NCBI GenBank assembly: GCA_903897145.1
Contig: CAIUAN010000057.1
Location: 62,001 to 126,000, forward strand
Direction: 5' to 3'
Source: an uncultured Bacteroidia bacterium
GTDB taxonomy: Bacteria; Bacteroidota; Bacteroidia; Bacteroidales; Prolixibacteraceae
Length of the DNA: 64,000 bases
The position numbers and the translations under genes were made by a program. The notes beneath the pieces were generated by a model. That model saw nothing but the letters and a program-made list of their open reading frames with translations. It ran no database searches and had not been told where the DNA came from. How positions within the stretch are numbered: position 1 is the first letter of the stretch; every line of letters starts with the position of its first letter. Shown here one piece after another: positions 26,536-35,545 of the stretch.

Positions 26536-27864
26536 ATGAAAAAGATTTGTATTTTATTTTTTGCCTTGCTCATCACGCTAAATTTAAGGTCTCAAGATCA
26601 AGCATTACTCTCAAAAGAGGATTTCAGCTTCCTAAAAGAGATGACTAAGGAAGTCGTTGAACGTTCTCGCGTTTATCCAAATCAAATAGCATCAAAAGAT
26701 TTTGGAGCCAACAACAGTGGAGGTGTTTTAATTAAACCAGGAGGTAGCGAAGCTTATCCAGCCTTTTGGATTCGCGATTATGCCATGTCGATCGAAAGTG
26801 GATTTATCCCTGTTAAGGAGCAGAAACACATGCTGCTAGTTGCAGCCTCCGGACAATGCGATCAGACATGGATAACGGATGGCGGTTGCATGATCCCGAT
26901 GGGCGCCATACCGGACCATATGCGACTTGACGATAGTAAGCCTATTTATTTCCCTGGAACGTACGATTCCAAAGGACAAGGGAACAAAAAATGGGGAATG
27001 ATGCCACCCTATTGCGATCAATATTTCTTTGTTGACATGGCTTATTTCTACATCAAGAATAGTTCCTCGACGAAGTTGTTAAATGAAAAGATCAAAGGAG
27101 TTACGCTCATTGATCGACTTGAGTTAGCTTATAAAACACCTCCCACAAAGCAAGAGGGAGTGCTTGTTTACGCCACCGAAGATTTCAGAGGGGTAGACTT
27201 TGGTTTTAGAGATGTGATCACCATTACCGGGGAGTTATGTATGCCTTCAATATTAAAATATAAAGCATCATTAGAGCTTGCTGAACTTTTCGACTTGCTT
27301 AAAAATCGAGAAAAAGCAGCTCTTTATCGCAATGATGCCAAACGTCTTAAGGAGGAGATCCCTCAACATTTTTCAGACTCTCGCGGCATGCTCCTTGCCT
27401 CAACAGGGAAAAGTAAGCAAGCAGATATCTGGAGTACTGTAATGGCTATTTACTACGGAATTATCGAGGGAGAGCAAGCGCTAAATGCGTCGCGCACCAT
27501 TACCGATGGGTATAAGAAAGGTCTATTAGCGAAGAATGGAAATATTAGGCACATCTTTATTGGGGAGGATTTTAGTGAGAAATCGGCATGGGAGAAAAGC
27601 CTTGTGCAAAAAGGCGATTATCAAAATGGTGGCTACTGGGGAACGCCGACAGGCTGGGTTTGCTACACAATAGCCAAAACAGATCCTGCCGCAGCGAAGC
27701 AACTGGCGAAGGAATATATTGACAATTTGCGTGCTGGCGATTTTCGCAAAGGGGGTGAGTATGGAGAACCTTGGGAGTGCTATAATATCAAGGCCCCTCA
27801 AAACTCTATTTACATGACCACCGTAACCTCCCCTTACACCGTATTCAAAAACCACAATCAATAA
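26536..27864 (+). CDS. Secreted (alpha/alpha) six-hairpin-type glycosidase
   Basis: This 442-residue protein carries a signal peptide (MKKICILFFALLITLNLRSQ) and a helix-rich body. The segments PAFWIRDYAMSIESGF, DGGCMIPMGAIPDH, CDQYFFVDMAYFYI, ADIWSTVMAIYYGII and NGGYWGTPTGWV are typical of (alpha/alpha)6 toroid glycosidases. Asp and Glu residues at the barrel mouth (for example in WIRDY) are candidate catalytic acids. I cannot place it in a numbered GH family. It likely acts on oligosaccharides released by its neighbours. Confidence 0.6.
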   Translation: MKKICILFFALLITLNLRSQDQALLSKEDFSFLKEMTKEVVERSRVYPNQIASKDFGANNSGGVLIKPGGSEAYPAFWIRDYAMSIESGFIPVKEQKHMLLVAASGQCDQTWITDGGCMIPMGAIPDHMRLDDSKPIYFPGTYDSKGQGNKKWGMMPPYCDQYFFVDMAYFYIKNSSSTKLLNEKIKGVTLIDRLELAYKTPPTKQEGVLVYATEDFRGVDFGFRDVITITGELCMPSILKYKASLELAELFDLLKNREKAALYRNDAKRLKEEIPQHFSDSRGMLLASTGKSKQADIWSTVMAIYYGIIEGEQALNASRTITDGYKKGLLAKNGNIRHIFIGEDFSEKSAWEKSLVQKGDYQNGGYWGTPTGWVCYTIAKTDPAAAKQLAKEYIDNLRAGDFRKGGEYGEPWECYNIKAPQNSIYMTTVTSPYTVFKNHNQ

Positions 27865-27909
27865 CTAAAAATCGAAATTAATCCTTAGACTAACAAGAAG
27901 CTTAAATCT

Positions 27910-29424
27910 ATGAAACTAGCAATAACCTTACTCCTTTTAATCAGTATCACCTTTGGTGGGAATGCTCAAGATTTTAAAAAAGAAGAATTAGCTTGGGCAC
28001 GAAAAATCCGACGGGCTGAATTAAACGACCCGATGCGCCCGAATTGGCACCTCACCATCGCTGAAGGGAAAGCGATGCCTTTTGATCCCAATGGAGCAAT
28101 ATTCAAAGATGGAGTCTATCATCTTTGGTATATCTATCAAGACGAGGGAAAATGCAATTGGCAACATCTCACCAGCATCGACTTATTTCATTGGCGCTGG
28201 ATGGTCAACGACCTGAAACCTAATCCGGGCGATCCGGAACATGATATTTTTAGTGGAAACGCTTTTCTTGCGAATGATGGTAAAGTAGTCTTAGCTTACC
28301 ACGGACTTGGAACCGATGGAAACTGCGTGGCAGTTAGTGCCGACAACGAATTGAACGAATGGACGAAGCCCAAAATAAATCCTATCGCAAAACCAGGATG
28401 GGATCCACATATGTGGGTTGATGGCACCACTTATTATCAAATTTCAGGTGGTATTCCAGGAGCCAAACATCCGAACCCTCCAGTCCTATACGTAGGCGAT
28501 AGTTACGATAAACCAATGAAAAAGGTGGGTGAGTTTATGACTCATAACATGCCCGATGTAAATGACTTTGAAGATGTCTCATGTCCAGATTTTTTTAAAT
28601 TGGGAGATAAATGGGTACTTCTGTGCATCAGTCATACTCGCGGCGCTCGCTATTACATTGGCACATGGGATGGGAAACAATTTAACCCTGAGTCACATCA
28701 CCGGATGAACTGGCCAGGCGGAACCATGTTTGCACCTGAAACACTTCTCGACAGTCAAGGAAGACGTATTATGTGGGCTTGGGTGCTGGATAGAAAATCT
28801 GGACCATCGAGTGGAATGATGTCGATGCCAAGAGTATTAACACTTTCAAAAGATAAGCAATCTCTCGTCATTGAGCCGCCAAAAGAGGTCGAACAACTAA
28901 GGTACGCAGAGAAAGAAGAAAAGTCCATGCAGCTTACCGCAGGACAGACGATAAAATTAGAGCATATAGCTGGGAACAGTTTAGAGTTGAACCTAACAAT
29001 TCGACCAGGTGATGCAAAACGCTTTGGGATTAATGTTTTCTGCTCGAATGATGGTCGCGAGAAAACGCCTATCGTGATAGATCGGGTAAAAAATATTCTC
29101 CAGATTGACATGCGAACTTCTGGGCTTGACAGACCGATCTACAATGAGTTTGCGATGGCCTTTGCATCTCCAGATCCGAAGCATAATCCAGTCGTGGAGA
29201 CCGAAGAAGCACCACTGATATTGAAAGATGGAGAGAAAGTTCAAGTGCGAATATTCTTAGATAAATCGATGCTTGAAGTTTTTGTCAATGGTCGTCAATG
29301 CCTTACGCAAGTGATTTATCCAACGCAAAAAGATGCGATCGGGATAGAACTTTTTGCTGACGATGCTCCAATCAAAGTTGAAAATATGAAAGCATGGAAA
29401 TTATTCCCTGCGATGCAATGGTAA
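27910..29424 (+). CDS. Secreted GH32-like fructosidase homologue with altered acid/base motif
   Basis: The 504-residue protein has a signal peptide (1-19), a five-bladed propeller (about 40-330) and a C-terminal beta-sandwich (about 340-500), the GH32 layout of levanases, inulinases and invertases. The nucleophile motif is FDPNG (Asp59) and the DIFSGNA segment is normal. The stabilising Asp165 lies in WDP rather than RDP. The acid/base motif, normally Glu-Cys-Pro-Asp, reads SCPD (Ser224, Cys225), with Glu221 and Asp222 just upstream. It is therefore an atypical subfamily whose reaction is uncertain. The C-terminal lectin-like domain is intact (MLEVFVNGRQCLT). Confidence 0.75.
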   Translation: MKLAITLLLLISITFGGNAQDFKKEELAWARKIRRAELNDPMRPNWHLTIAEGKAMPFDPNGAIFKDGVYHLWYIYQDEGKCNWQHLTSIDLFHWRWMVNDLKPNPGDPEHDIFSGNAFLANDGKVVLAYHGLGTDGNCVAVSADNELNEWTKPKINPIAKPGWDPHMWVDGTTYYQISGGIPGAKHPNPPVLYVGDSYDKPMKKVGEFMTHNMPDVNDFEDVSCPDFFKLGDKWVLLCISHTRGARYYIGTWDGKQFNPESHHRMNWPGGTMFAPETLLDSQGRRIMWAWVLDRKSGPSSGMMSMPRVLTLSKDKQSLVIEPPKEVEQLRYAEKEEKSMQLTAGQTIKLEHIAGNSLELNLTIRPGDAKRFGINVFCSNDGREKTPIVIDRVKNILQIDMRTSGLDRPIYNEFAMAFASPDPKHNPVVETEEAPLILKDGEKVQVRIFLDKSMLEVFVNGRQCLTQVIYPTQKDAIGIELFADDAPIKVENMKAWKLFPAMQW

Positions 29425-29462
29425 TTATAAACTATATCTAACCTTTTAAAATAACACAAACA

Positions 29463-30626
29463 ATGAAGACCAACACCTTTAAAACCGTTTATCAATTTTT
29501 TTTTAGTCTAGCGATTTTTTTAGTAATCCTCTCGGGATGCCACACAAATCAGGCCTATGCCCAAGGTAGCTTAAAGGATCTCCCCTATCTCGACAACACC
29601 CAAACACGATCCATCTCGGCAGAAAATATAACCGGAGCAAAGGGTATGGGTGGCATGGCTATTCCAGATCCGACAGAGAAAAAGCCTGCGGCCTCAGGTC
29701 GGGCAGCCGACGTCCTAGGACAAGGATGGAAAGTTAAGCCATTCCTAAGAGTTAACGCTGGAGAAACGACAACCATTATGGATGTCGATGGCCCAGGGAC
29801 GATTGAGCATATCTGGATGGTAGAAGGGTTAAGCAGAGCCAATATCATCCGAATATATTGGGATGGAGAGGCTACACCATCGGTGGAAGTTCCTGCTCCT
29901 GATTTTTTTGCCGTTGGACATGAGAAATTTGCTCGCGTGAACTCGCAAGTTGTGGTTGTCAATCCTCAAAATGCACTAAACTGCTATTGGCCAATGCCCT
30001 TTAGAAAGCATTGTAAAATAACCTTCACCAATGAAGCCTCTACAGACTTGGATCTACTGGCCTTTCAGATCACCTATGCCATAAAGAAAGTAGCAAAAAA
30101 CGCAGGCTATTTCCACGCGCAATGGCGCAGGGCGACTACCGGAACGGAAAATCCATATGTTATCTTAGATGGCGTCAAAGGTAAAGGACGTTATGTAGGG
30201 ACTTTCTTATCCTGGACACAGCGTTCAAAAGGATGGTTTGGCGAAGGAGAAGTGAAATTCTTTATGGATGGTGACACAAAATTTCCAACAATTTGCGGAA
30301 CAGGAACTGAAGATTATTTCTTGGGCAGTTATGGCTTTCAAGAAGTGTATTCCACCGCCTATTCAGGTACAACACTTGCAGCATCAGATAATGGCGAGCT
30401 TCCAAATCTTTGGAGCCTTTATCGCTGGCATCTGCCTGACCCTATTTGCTTTGAAAAAGATATAAAACTTACTATTCAAGCACTCGGCTGGGGAGGCGGA
30501 AAATATAAACAGCTAGACGACGATGTTTCATCCGTTGCCTATTGGTATCAGACAGAGCCGCATCAACCATTTCCAAAACTCTTGCCGCTTGAACAACGCA
30601 AATCAGTAAAAAAAGGAAAAGAATAA
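29463..30626 (+). CDS. GH172 (DUF2961) furanosidase, exported
   Basis: This 387-residue protein has a signal sequence that could be a lipoprotein signal (LSGC, Cys26). It is a single DUF2961/GH172 domain: GPGTIEHIWMVEG, FRKHCKITFTNEA, GWFGEGEVKFFMDGD (Glu261 and Glu263) and GTGTEDYF (Glu283). Those glutamates are the expected catalytic pair region. Characterised members cleave alpha-D-fructofuranosides or difructose anhydrides, or alpha-D-arabinofuranosides. It follows the GH32-like gene by 38 bases and precedes the sugar transporter. Compared with the fusion protein at 21567 it lacks the esterase part. Confidence 0.88.
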   Translation: MKTNTFKTVYQFFFSLAIFLVILSGCHTNQAYAQGSLKDLPYLDNTQTRSISAENITGAKGMGGMAIPDPTEKKPAASGRAADVLGQGWKVKPFLRVNAGETTTIMDVDGPGTIEHIWMVEGLSRANIIRIYWDGEATPSVEVPAPDFFAVGHEKFARVNSQVVVVNPQNALNCYWPMPFRKHCKITFTNEASTDLDLLAFQITYAIKKVAKNAGYFHAQWRRATTGTENPYVILDGVKGKGRYVGTFLSWTQRSKGWFGEGEVKFFMDGDTKFPTICGTGTEDYFLGSYGFQEVYSTAYSGTTLAASDNGELPNLWSLYRWHLPDPICFEKDIKLTIQALGWGGGKYKQLDDDVSSVAYWYQTEPHQPFPKLLPLEQRKSVKKGKE

Positions 30627-30709
30627 TTAAAAAAAACCTAGTTAGCAATGGGATAAAAGTTAAATATATTAGCTTTCCAGACTAAATCAACTCAGACTTT
30701 AACTAACAA

Positions 30710-32029
30710 ATGAAAAACAATACAAACCTTAACGTGCTATTTTGGTCCATCATTGTTGCCCTTGGCGGGTTTCTCTTTGGCTTTGATACGGCAGTTATTT
30801 CAGGAGTAGAAGAGCAGATACAAAAGTTATTTCAGCTAACCCCCTTCTGGCATGGATTCACCATCTCCTCTGCTTTATTCGGAACCGTGATTGGTGCGCT
30901 AGTTGCAGGACAACCAGCAGATAAGTTTGGACGAAAGCCAATTCTGTTTATCATAGCTGGTTTATATGTGATTACTGCAATTGGCACCGCCATGGCAGGT
31001 AATGTGAGCTTGTTTATCCTATTCCGCTTCTTGGGTGGCATTGGCGTAGGGGCGTCATCTGTTGTAGCACCGATGTATATCGCCGAGATATCACCAGCTA
31101 AGATTAGGGGTAAGATGACGGCGATGTTTCAAATTAATGTGATCTCAGGAATTTTGATTGCATATATTTCGAATTACCTGTTACGCGAATTTGGCACTGA
31201 ACCTTGGCGGTGGATGCTAGGTGTGGCCGGCATACCCGCAGTACTATTCTTTCTCTTGCTATTCCTTATTCCGGAGAGTCCTCGATTTTTAATCAAAATT
31301 GGAGAGCTAGCCAAAGCAAAGGCCATCCTTGAAAAAATAGAAGTCGAAGCTGTTGATGATGAGATCCAAGAGATAAAACAAAGCATGGAGCAGACCTCCA
31401 ACGATCATTCACAACTCTTTGTCAAGAGCCATTTCAAGCCAATCTCCATCGCATTTTTAGTGGCTATGTTTAATCAATTTTCAGGGATTAATGCCATCCT
31501 TTATTATGCCCCTCGAATCTTCGAAGCAAGTGGATTAACCAATGCAGACTCTATGTTTCAGTCGATCTTAGTTGGATTAATGATGGGAGTGTTCACCTTG
31601 GTTGGCATGTTGCTAATCGACAAAGCCGGACGGAAAAAACTTTTGATCGTTGGTTCAATTGGGATGTCAACATGCCTTGGTCTAGTGGCCAGAACTTTCT
31701 ACCTCGGTGATTTTACAGGATCAGGACTATTGATTTTATTACTTACCTACATCATGTTCTTCGGATTTTCTACTGGCGCCGTTATATGGGTTTTAATTGC
31801 GGAGATATTCCCTAATAGTATCAGAGGGAAAGGGCAGTCGTTTGGAAGTTTTACCCACTGGTTATTTGCAGCAATTATAACTTTTCTGTTCCCAGTTGTG
31901 ATAAAATTGGGTGTTGGTCATGCCTTCTTATTTTTCTCACTCATGATGCTATTGCAAGCCATCGTCGTCTGGCGATATTTCCCAGAGACGAAAGGAAGAA
32001 CATTAGAAGATCTAGGAACTAATCTTTAA
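30710..32029 (+). CDS. MFS sugar porter (sugar:H+ symporter family)
   Basis: The 439-residue protein has 12 predicted membrane helices and the sugar porter signatures: GFDTAVISG in helix 1, DKFGRKP after helix 2, a second related DKAGRKK, PESPRFL after helix 6, and PETKGRTLED at the C-terminus. Family members import monosaccharides such as xylose, arabinose, fructose or glucose across the inner membrane. Its place inside the hydrolase locus suggests it takes up the released monosaccharide. No SusC/SusD pair accompanies it. Confidence 0.92.
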   Translation: MKNNTNLNVLFWSIIVALGGFLFGFDTAVISGVEEQIQKLFQLTPFWHGFTISSALFGTVIGALVAGQPADKFGRKPILFIIAGLYVITAIGTAMAGNVSLFILFRFLGGIGVGASSVVAPMYIAEISPAKIRGKMTAMFQINVISGILIAYISNYLLREFGTEPWRWMLGVAGIPAVLFFLLLFLIPESPRFLIKIGELAKAKAILEKIEVEAVDDEIQEIKQSMEQTSNDHSQLFVKSHFKPISIAFLVAMFNQFSGINAILYYAPRIFEASGLTNADSMFQSILVGLMMGVFTLVGMLLIDKAGRKKLLIVGSIGMSTCLGLVARTFYLGDFTGSGLLILLLTYIMFFGFSTGAVIWVLIAEIFPNSIRGKGQSFGSFTHWLFAAIITFLFPVVIKLGVGHAFLFFSLMMLLQAIVVWRYFPETKGRTLEDLGTNL

Positions 32030-32038
32030 TAAAGAACT

Positions 32039-33013
32039 ATGAAAATTCGCAATATCTTTCAACTACTTATGCTATCCGTAATCAGTTCTATTTCCTTTTG
32101 TGCCTGCAATCAATCGACTACAGGAAAAGCAGGTAAGCCAATTATCGAAAAGCTTGGGACCCTCGATTGCGATATGGTTGAGACCACGCCTATCGTTTTT
32201 AAAGACCAGGTTTATCGATTCGAATATGTAAGAACCAATTATTGGGATAATAAAACGGGCGATTCTTACTTTAGGTTTGTAGATCATAAAACGGGAAAAA
32301 GAACGACGCCCTTTGCCAAAGGATTTCATTTTGGAAGCGCCTCCGTAATAGATGGGATCGTCTATGTGACAGCAGTCAATAAAGGTGACGGTGAACGGAT
32401 ATCTATTTTTAAATCTACCGACCTAGAACATTGGGATTCGTGGTTAGCATTTGAACTTCCCGGATGGGGAATGTTTAATACTTCGATGATCAAAGCGAAA
32501 GATAAGTATGTTTTAATGTTTGAAGTAGGCAAACCAAAAATTGAAGCAGGTGAACCTTTTACCGCACATTTTGCGACTTCCACCGATCTTAACCATTGGA
32601 CTGTCTTATCACGTGAGCATAATTATGCCATGGATCGCTACACCGCTCCTCATTGTTTGCGCTACCTCGATGGTTATTATTACGATTTCTACCTCGAGGC
32701 CTTTAAAGGATATGAGGCAAGAGTGGTGCGTTCAAAGGATCTTATCCATTGGGAGGCTAGCCCCTATAATCCGGTGTTAAAAGCATCTCCTGAGGACAAA
32801 CTAATACTTAATAAATCATTGTCTGACAGCATATTAAACAAAATAAACATCGCCGACGATTGGAACAACTCCGATATTGATTTTTGCGAATATCAAGGCA
32901 ACCTAATTATCAATTATTCATGGGGCAATCAGTTAGGCAAGGAATTCCTCGGTGAAGCAGTTTACCGTGGCACCCAAGCTCAATTTCTAAAGGGATGGTT
33001 TCCAGAAAAATAA
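32039..33013 (+). CDS. Lipoprotein with five-bladed propeller (GH43/GH32-like)
   Basis: The 324-residue protein has a lipoprotein signal (Cys23 in FCAC). Repeated strand patterns such as ISIFKSTDLEHWDSW, AHFATSTDLNHWTVL and ARVVRSKDLIHWEAS are the blade ends of five-bladed beta-propellers seen in clans GH-F and GH-J. Asp and Glu residues suited to catalysis occur (DCDMVETTP, NNSDIDFCEY), but the catalytic set cannot be assigned. It lies nine bases after the transporter gene. It may be a surface or periplasmic glycosidase or a binding protein. Confidence 0.65.
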   Translation: MKIRNIFQLLMLSVISSISFCACNQSTTGKAGKPIIEKLGTLDCDMVETTPIVFKDQVYRFEYVRTNYWDNKTGDSYFRFVDHKTGKRTTPFAKGFHFGSASVIDGIVYVTAVNKGDGERISIFKSTDLEHWDSWLAFELPGWGMFNTSMIKAKDKYVLMFEVGKPKIEAGEPFTAHFATSTDLNHWTVLSREHNYAMDRYTAPHCLRYLDGYYYDFYLEAFKGYEARVVRSKDLIHWEASPYNPVLKASPEDKLILNKSLSDSILNKINIADDWNNSDIDFCEYQGNLIINYSWGNQLGKEFLGEAVYRGTQAQFLKGWFPEK

Positions 33014-33063
33014 GAAATTCTACTAGCCTCGTAAGCACTTTAATTGTGAATAAAAACTCTTTT

Positions 33064-35493
33064 ATGCGATTTATCCAAATCTTTCAGTCCACTCTGATTT
33101 TTCTGCTTTTGATAATAAATCCAGTTATTTCTTTAGCAGAAGGGAATGCGGTTATAATGAAGAAGGCCATCCCAATATGGGCTGAAGGTCGCGAAAAAGA
33201 GATGAATCTGAATCTAGGTTTTCGAGGTAGTTTTCAAGCGAAGAATGATCAGAAAACGATTCTTCGGATAACGGCTTCTACGCTCTATCGCGTCTCCATA
33301 AATGGTCAATATTTGGGGTACGGTCCGGCACGTGCTGGACATGGATTTTTCAGGGTCGATACTTACGATATCAGCAACAGCCTAAAATCGGGAAAGAACC
33401 TTGTAGCTGTCGAGGTGGCAGGATACAATATAAATACGTTCTATACCCTTGACCAACCCTCGTTTCTACAATGTGAAGTGGAGTCAGCAGGCAACATCGT
33501 TCTAGCGACTGCCACTGAATCTGGCTTTGAGGCATTTCAACTGAAAGAGCGGCTGCAAAAAGTAGAACGCTATAGTTTTCAGCGACCCTTCACCGAATAT
33601 TACCGATTAGGACAAGATTTCGATAAATGGAAATCAGCTGAGAATATTCATCTTGCGACGTTGAAATTAGCAGTTGTAGGTTCAGGAAAATTAATATCTC
33701 GTAACCTTTTGCTTCCCGAATTCAATAAAGTTAATCCAGTAGCATTAAGTGCAAAAGGGTCTGTCGAGAATAAAAAACCACTCAAATATTACAAAGACCG
33801 TTCCTTGTGGAATATCAATAAAAACTTTAAAGGATATAAGGAAGAGGAACTTGAAGTATCGCCTTCTCAAGATATTCAGGAAATTTCGACAAAATCACTG
33901 GTAAAGATTGCCGCTCCATTCTCAAAAAACATAAAGATTAACGCGAATGAGTTTTCATCTTTTGAGTTTAGTGCTGACCTCTCAGGTTTTATTGGAGCCA
34001 CAATTTCCTGCAAAGAAAAAACAAAGATCTATTTCTATTTCGATGAGATACTCTCAAAAGGTGATGTAAACACGAAAAAGCGGATGGCTGATGTCAACAA
34101 TCAGATTGTTTATGAACTAGAGCCTGGAACCTATAATCTCGAGTCGTTTGAAGCCTACACCTTCAAATACTTGAAAATAATTGCAGTAAAAGGTTCCTGT
34201 CTCTTACAAGATCTCTACCTTAGAGAATATGCCTATCCTGAAAATAAGAAAGCGGCGTTTAATAGCAGCAATCTGAAGCTCAATGAAATCTACAAGGCAG
34301 CAAGGCAGTCATTCAGACAAAATGCCGTTGATCTTTTAACCGATTGTCCGTCGCGCGAGCGAGCAGGATGGCTTTGCGACAGCTATTTTTCAGCCATTAT
34401 GGAGAAGGATTTTACCGGACATTCGGCGGTGGCTCATAATTTCTATGAAAACTATGCACTACCTGACAGCTTTAAGTTTCTGCCCAAAGGGATGATTCCG
34501 ATGTGCTATCCTGCCGATCATTACGATGGGTCCTTCATCCCCAATTGGGCCATGTGGTTCGTAATCCAGGTAAACGACTATGCCCAACGTGGTGGTGATC
34601 CAATACTAATCGCCAAATTAAAACCACGAGTCGAGGGTATTCTAACCTATTTTAAACAGTTTGAAAATAAGGACGGACTGCTGGAAAATCTCCAAAGTTG
34701 GATCTTTGTCGAATGGTCAAAAGCAAACAACTTCGTTAAGGATGTGAACTACCCATCCAATATGCTCTATAGCGCAGTACTTGCCAATGCTGCCGATCTA
34801 TATCATAATGAGCAGTGGCGACAAAAATCGGAACAGGTCAAGCAAACTATACTTAAACAATCGTACAACGGAACTTTCTTCGTCGATAATGCTATTCGGA
34901 ATAAAGAGGGCAAACTTGATGTTACTACCAATACAACCGAAGTTTGTCAGTATTATGCCTATTTCTTCAACATTGCCAATCCGAAGACGCATCCTGAACT
35001 ATGGAAAAAATTAACCGCCGAATTCGGACCGAACCGCGATGACAAAATAACTTATCCCAAAGTTTTCAAGGCCAATGCCTTTGTCGGAAATTATTTACGA
35101 ATGGATATTCTTTCACGCTATGGTTTAAGAAGCCAGTTAATGAAAGAGATTCAGGATTATTTCTATTCGATGGCTCAGCAAACAGGTACTCTATGGGAGC
35201 ATATGGGAGCTGAGGCCAGTTGTAATCATGGTTTTGCCTCTTATATCGGCCATGTGCTATACCGCGATGTTTTGGGAATAAGACATATCGACTACCACAA
35301 AAAAGAGATTACTATTCAGTTTAGCGATAACGAGCTATTGGAGTGTAGCGGGACAATCCCAATTGATAACAACTTTATTGAACTAAAGTGGAAACGATCA
35401 GAGAGTCAGATTAAATATACTGTCAAAGCGCCACCAGGATTTAAGGTGAGAATAGAAAATAGGGGTACGGCAAAATTGATTCGTGAGAATTGA
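33064..35493 (+). CDS. Secreted GH78-like alpha-L-rhamnosidase
   Basis: The 809-residue product has a signal peptide, an N-terminal beta-sandwich (RITASTLYRVSINGQYLGYG), a second sandwich, an (alpha/alpha)6 barrel from about residue 410 and a short C-terminal beta domain. Family features include DCPSRERAGWLCD (Asp427, Glu432) and TLWEH (Glu712), matching the general acid and base regions of GH78. The start at 33064 is preferred: the ATG at 32995 would overlap the upstream gene and put 23 residues before the signal peptide. Real substrate specificity may differ, since GH78-like proteins also act on other deoxysugars. Confidence 0.8.
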   Translation: MRFIQIFQSTLIFLLLIINPVISLAEGNAVIMKKAIPIWAEGREKEMNLNLGFRGSFQAKNDQKTILRITASTLYRVSINGQYLGYGPARAGHGFFRVDTYDISNSLKSGKNLVAVEVAGYNINTFYTLDQPSFLQCEVESAGNIVLATATESGFEAFQLKERLQKVERYSFQRPFTEYYRLGQDFDKWKSAENIHLATLKLAVVGSGKLISRNLLLPEFNKVNPVALSAKGSVENKKPLKYYKDRSLWNINKNFKGYKEEELEVSPSQDIQEISTKSLVKIAAPFSKNIKINANEFSSFEFSADLSGFIGATISCKEKTKIYFYFDEILSKGDVNTKKRMADVNNQIVYELEPGTYNLESFEAYTFKYLKIIAVKGSCLLQDLYLREYAYPENKKAAFNSSNLKLNEIYKAARQSFRQNAVDLLTDCPSRERAGWLCDSYFSAIMEKDFTGHSAVAHNFYENYALPDSFKFLPKGMIPMCYPADHYDGSFIPNWAMWFVIQVNDYAQRGGDPILIAKLKPRVEGILTYFKQFENKDGLLENLQSWIFVEWSKANNFVKDVNYPSNMLYSAVLANAADLYHNEQWRQKSEQVKQTILKQSYNGTFFVDNAIRNKEGKLDVTTNTTEVCQYYAYFFNIANPKTHPELWKKLTAEFGPNRDDKITYPKVFKANAFVGNYLRMDILSRYGLRSQLMKEIQDYFYSMAQQTGTLWEHMGAEASCNHGFASYIGHVLYRDVLGIRHIDYHKKEITIQFSDNELLECSGTIPIDNNFIELKWKRSESQIKYTVKAPPGFKVRIENRGTAKLIREN

Positions 35494-35545
35494 AAAGACC
35501 CTAACCTGAGGAATTTCACTATCTTCGGACCTTATTCGCTGAACT

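Noticed and set aside
32995-33063. Earlier start for the GH78-like protein
   Set aside because: It would overlap the upstream gene and bury the signal peptide behind 23 unrelated residues.
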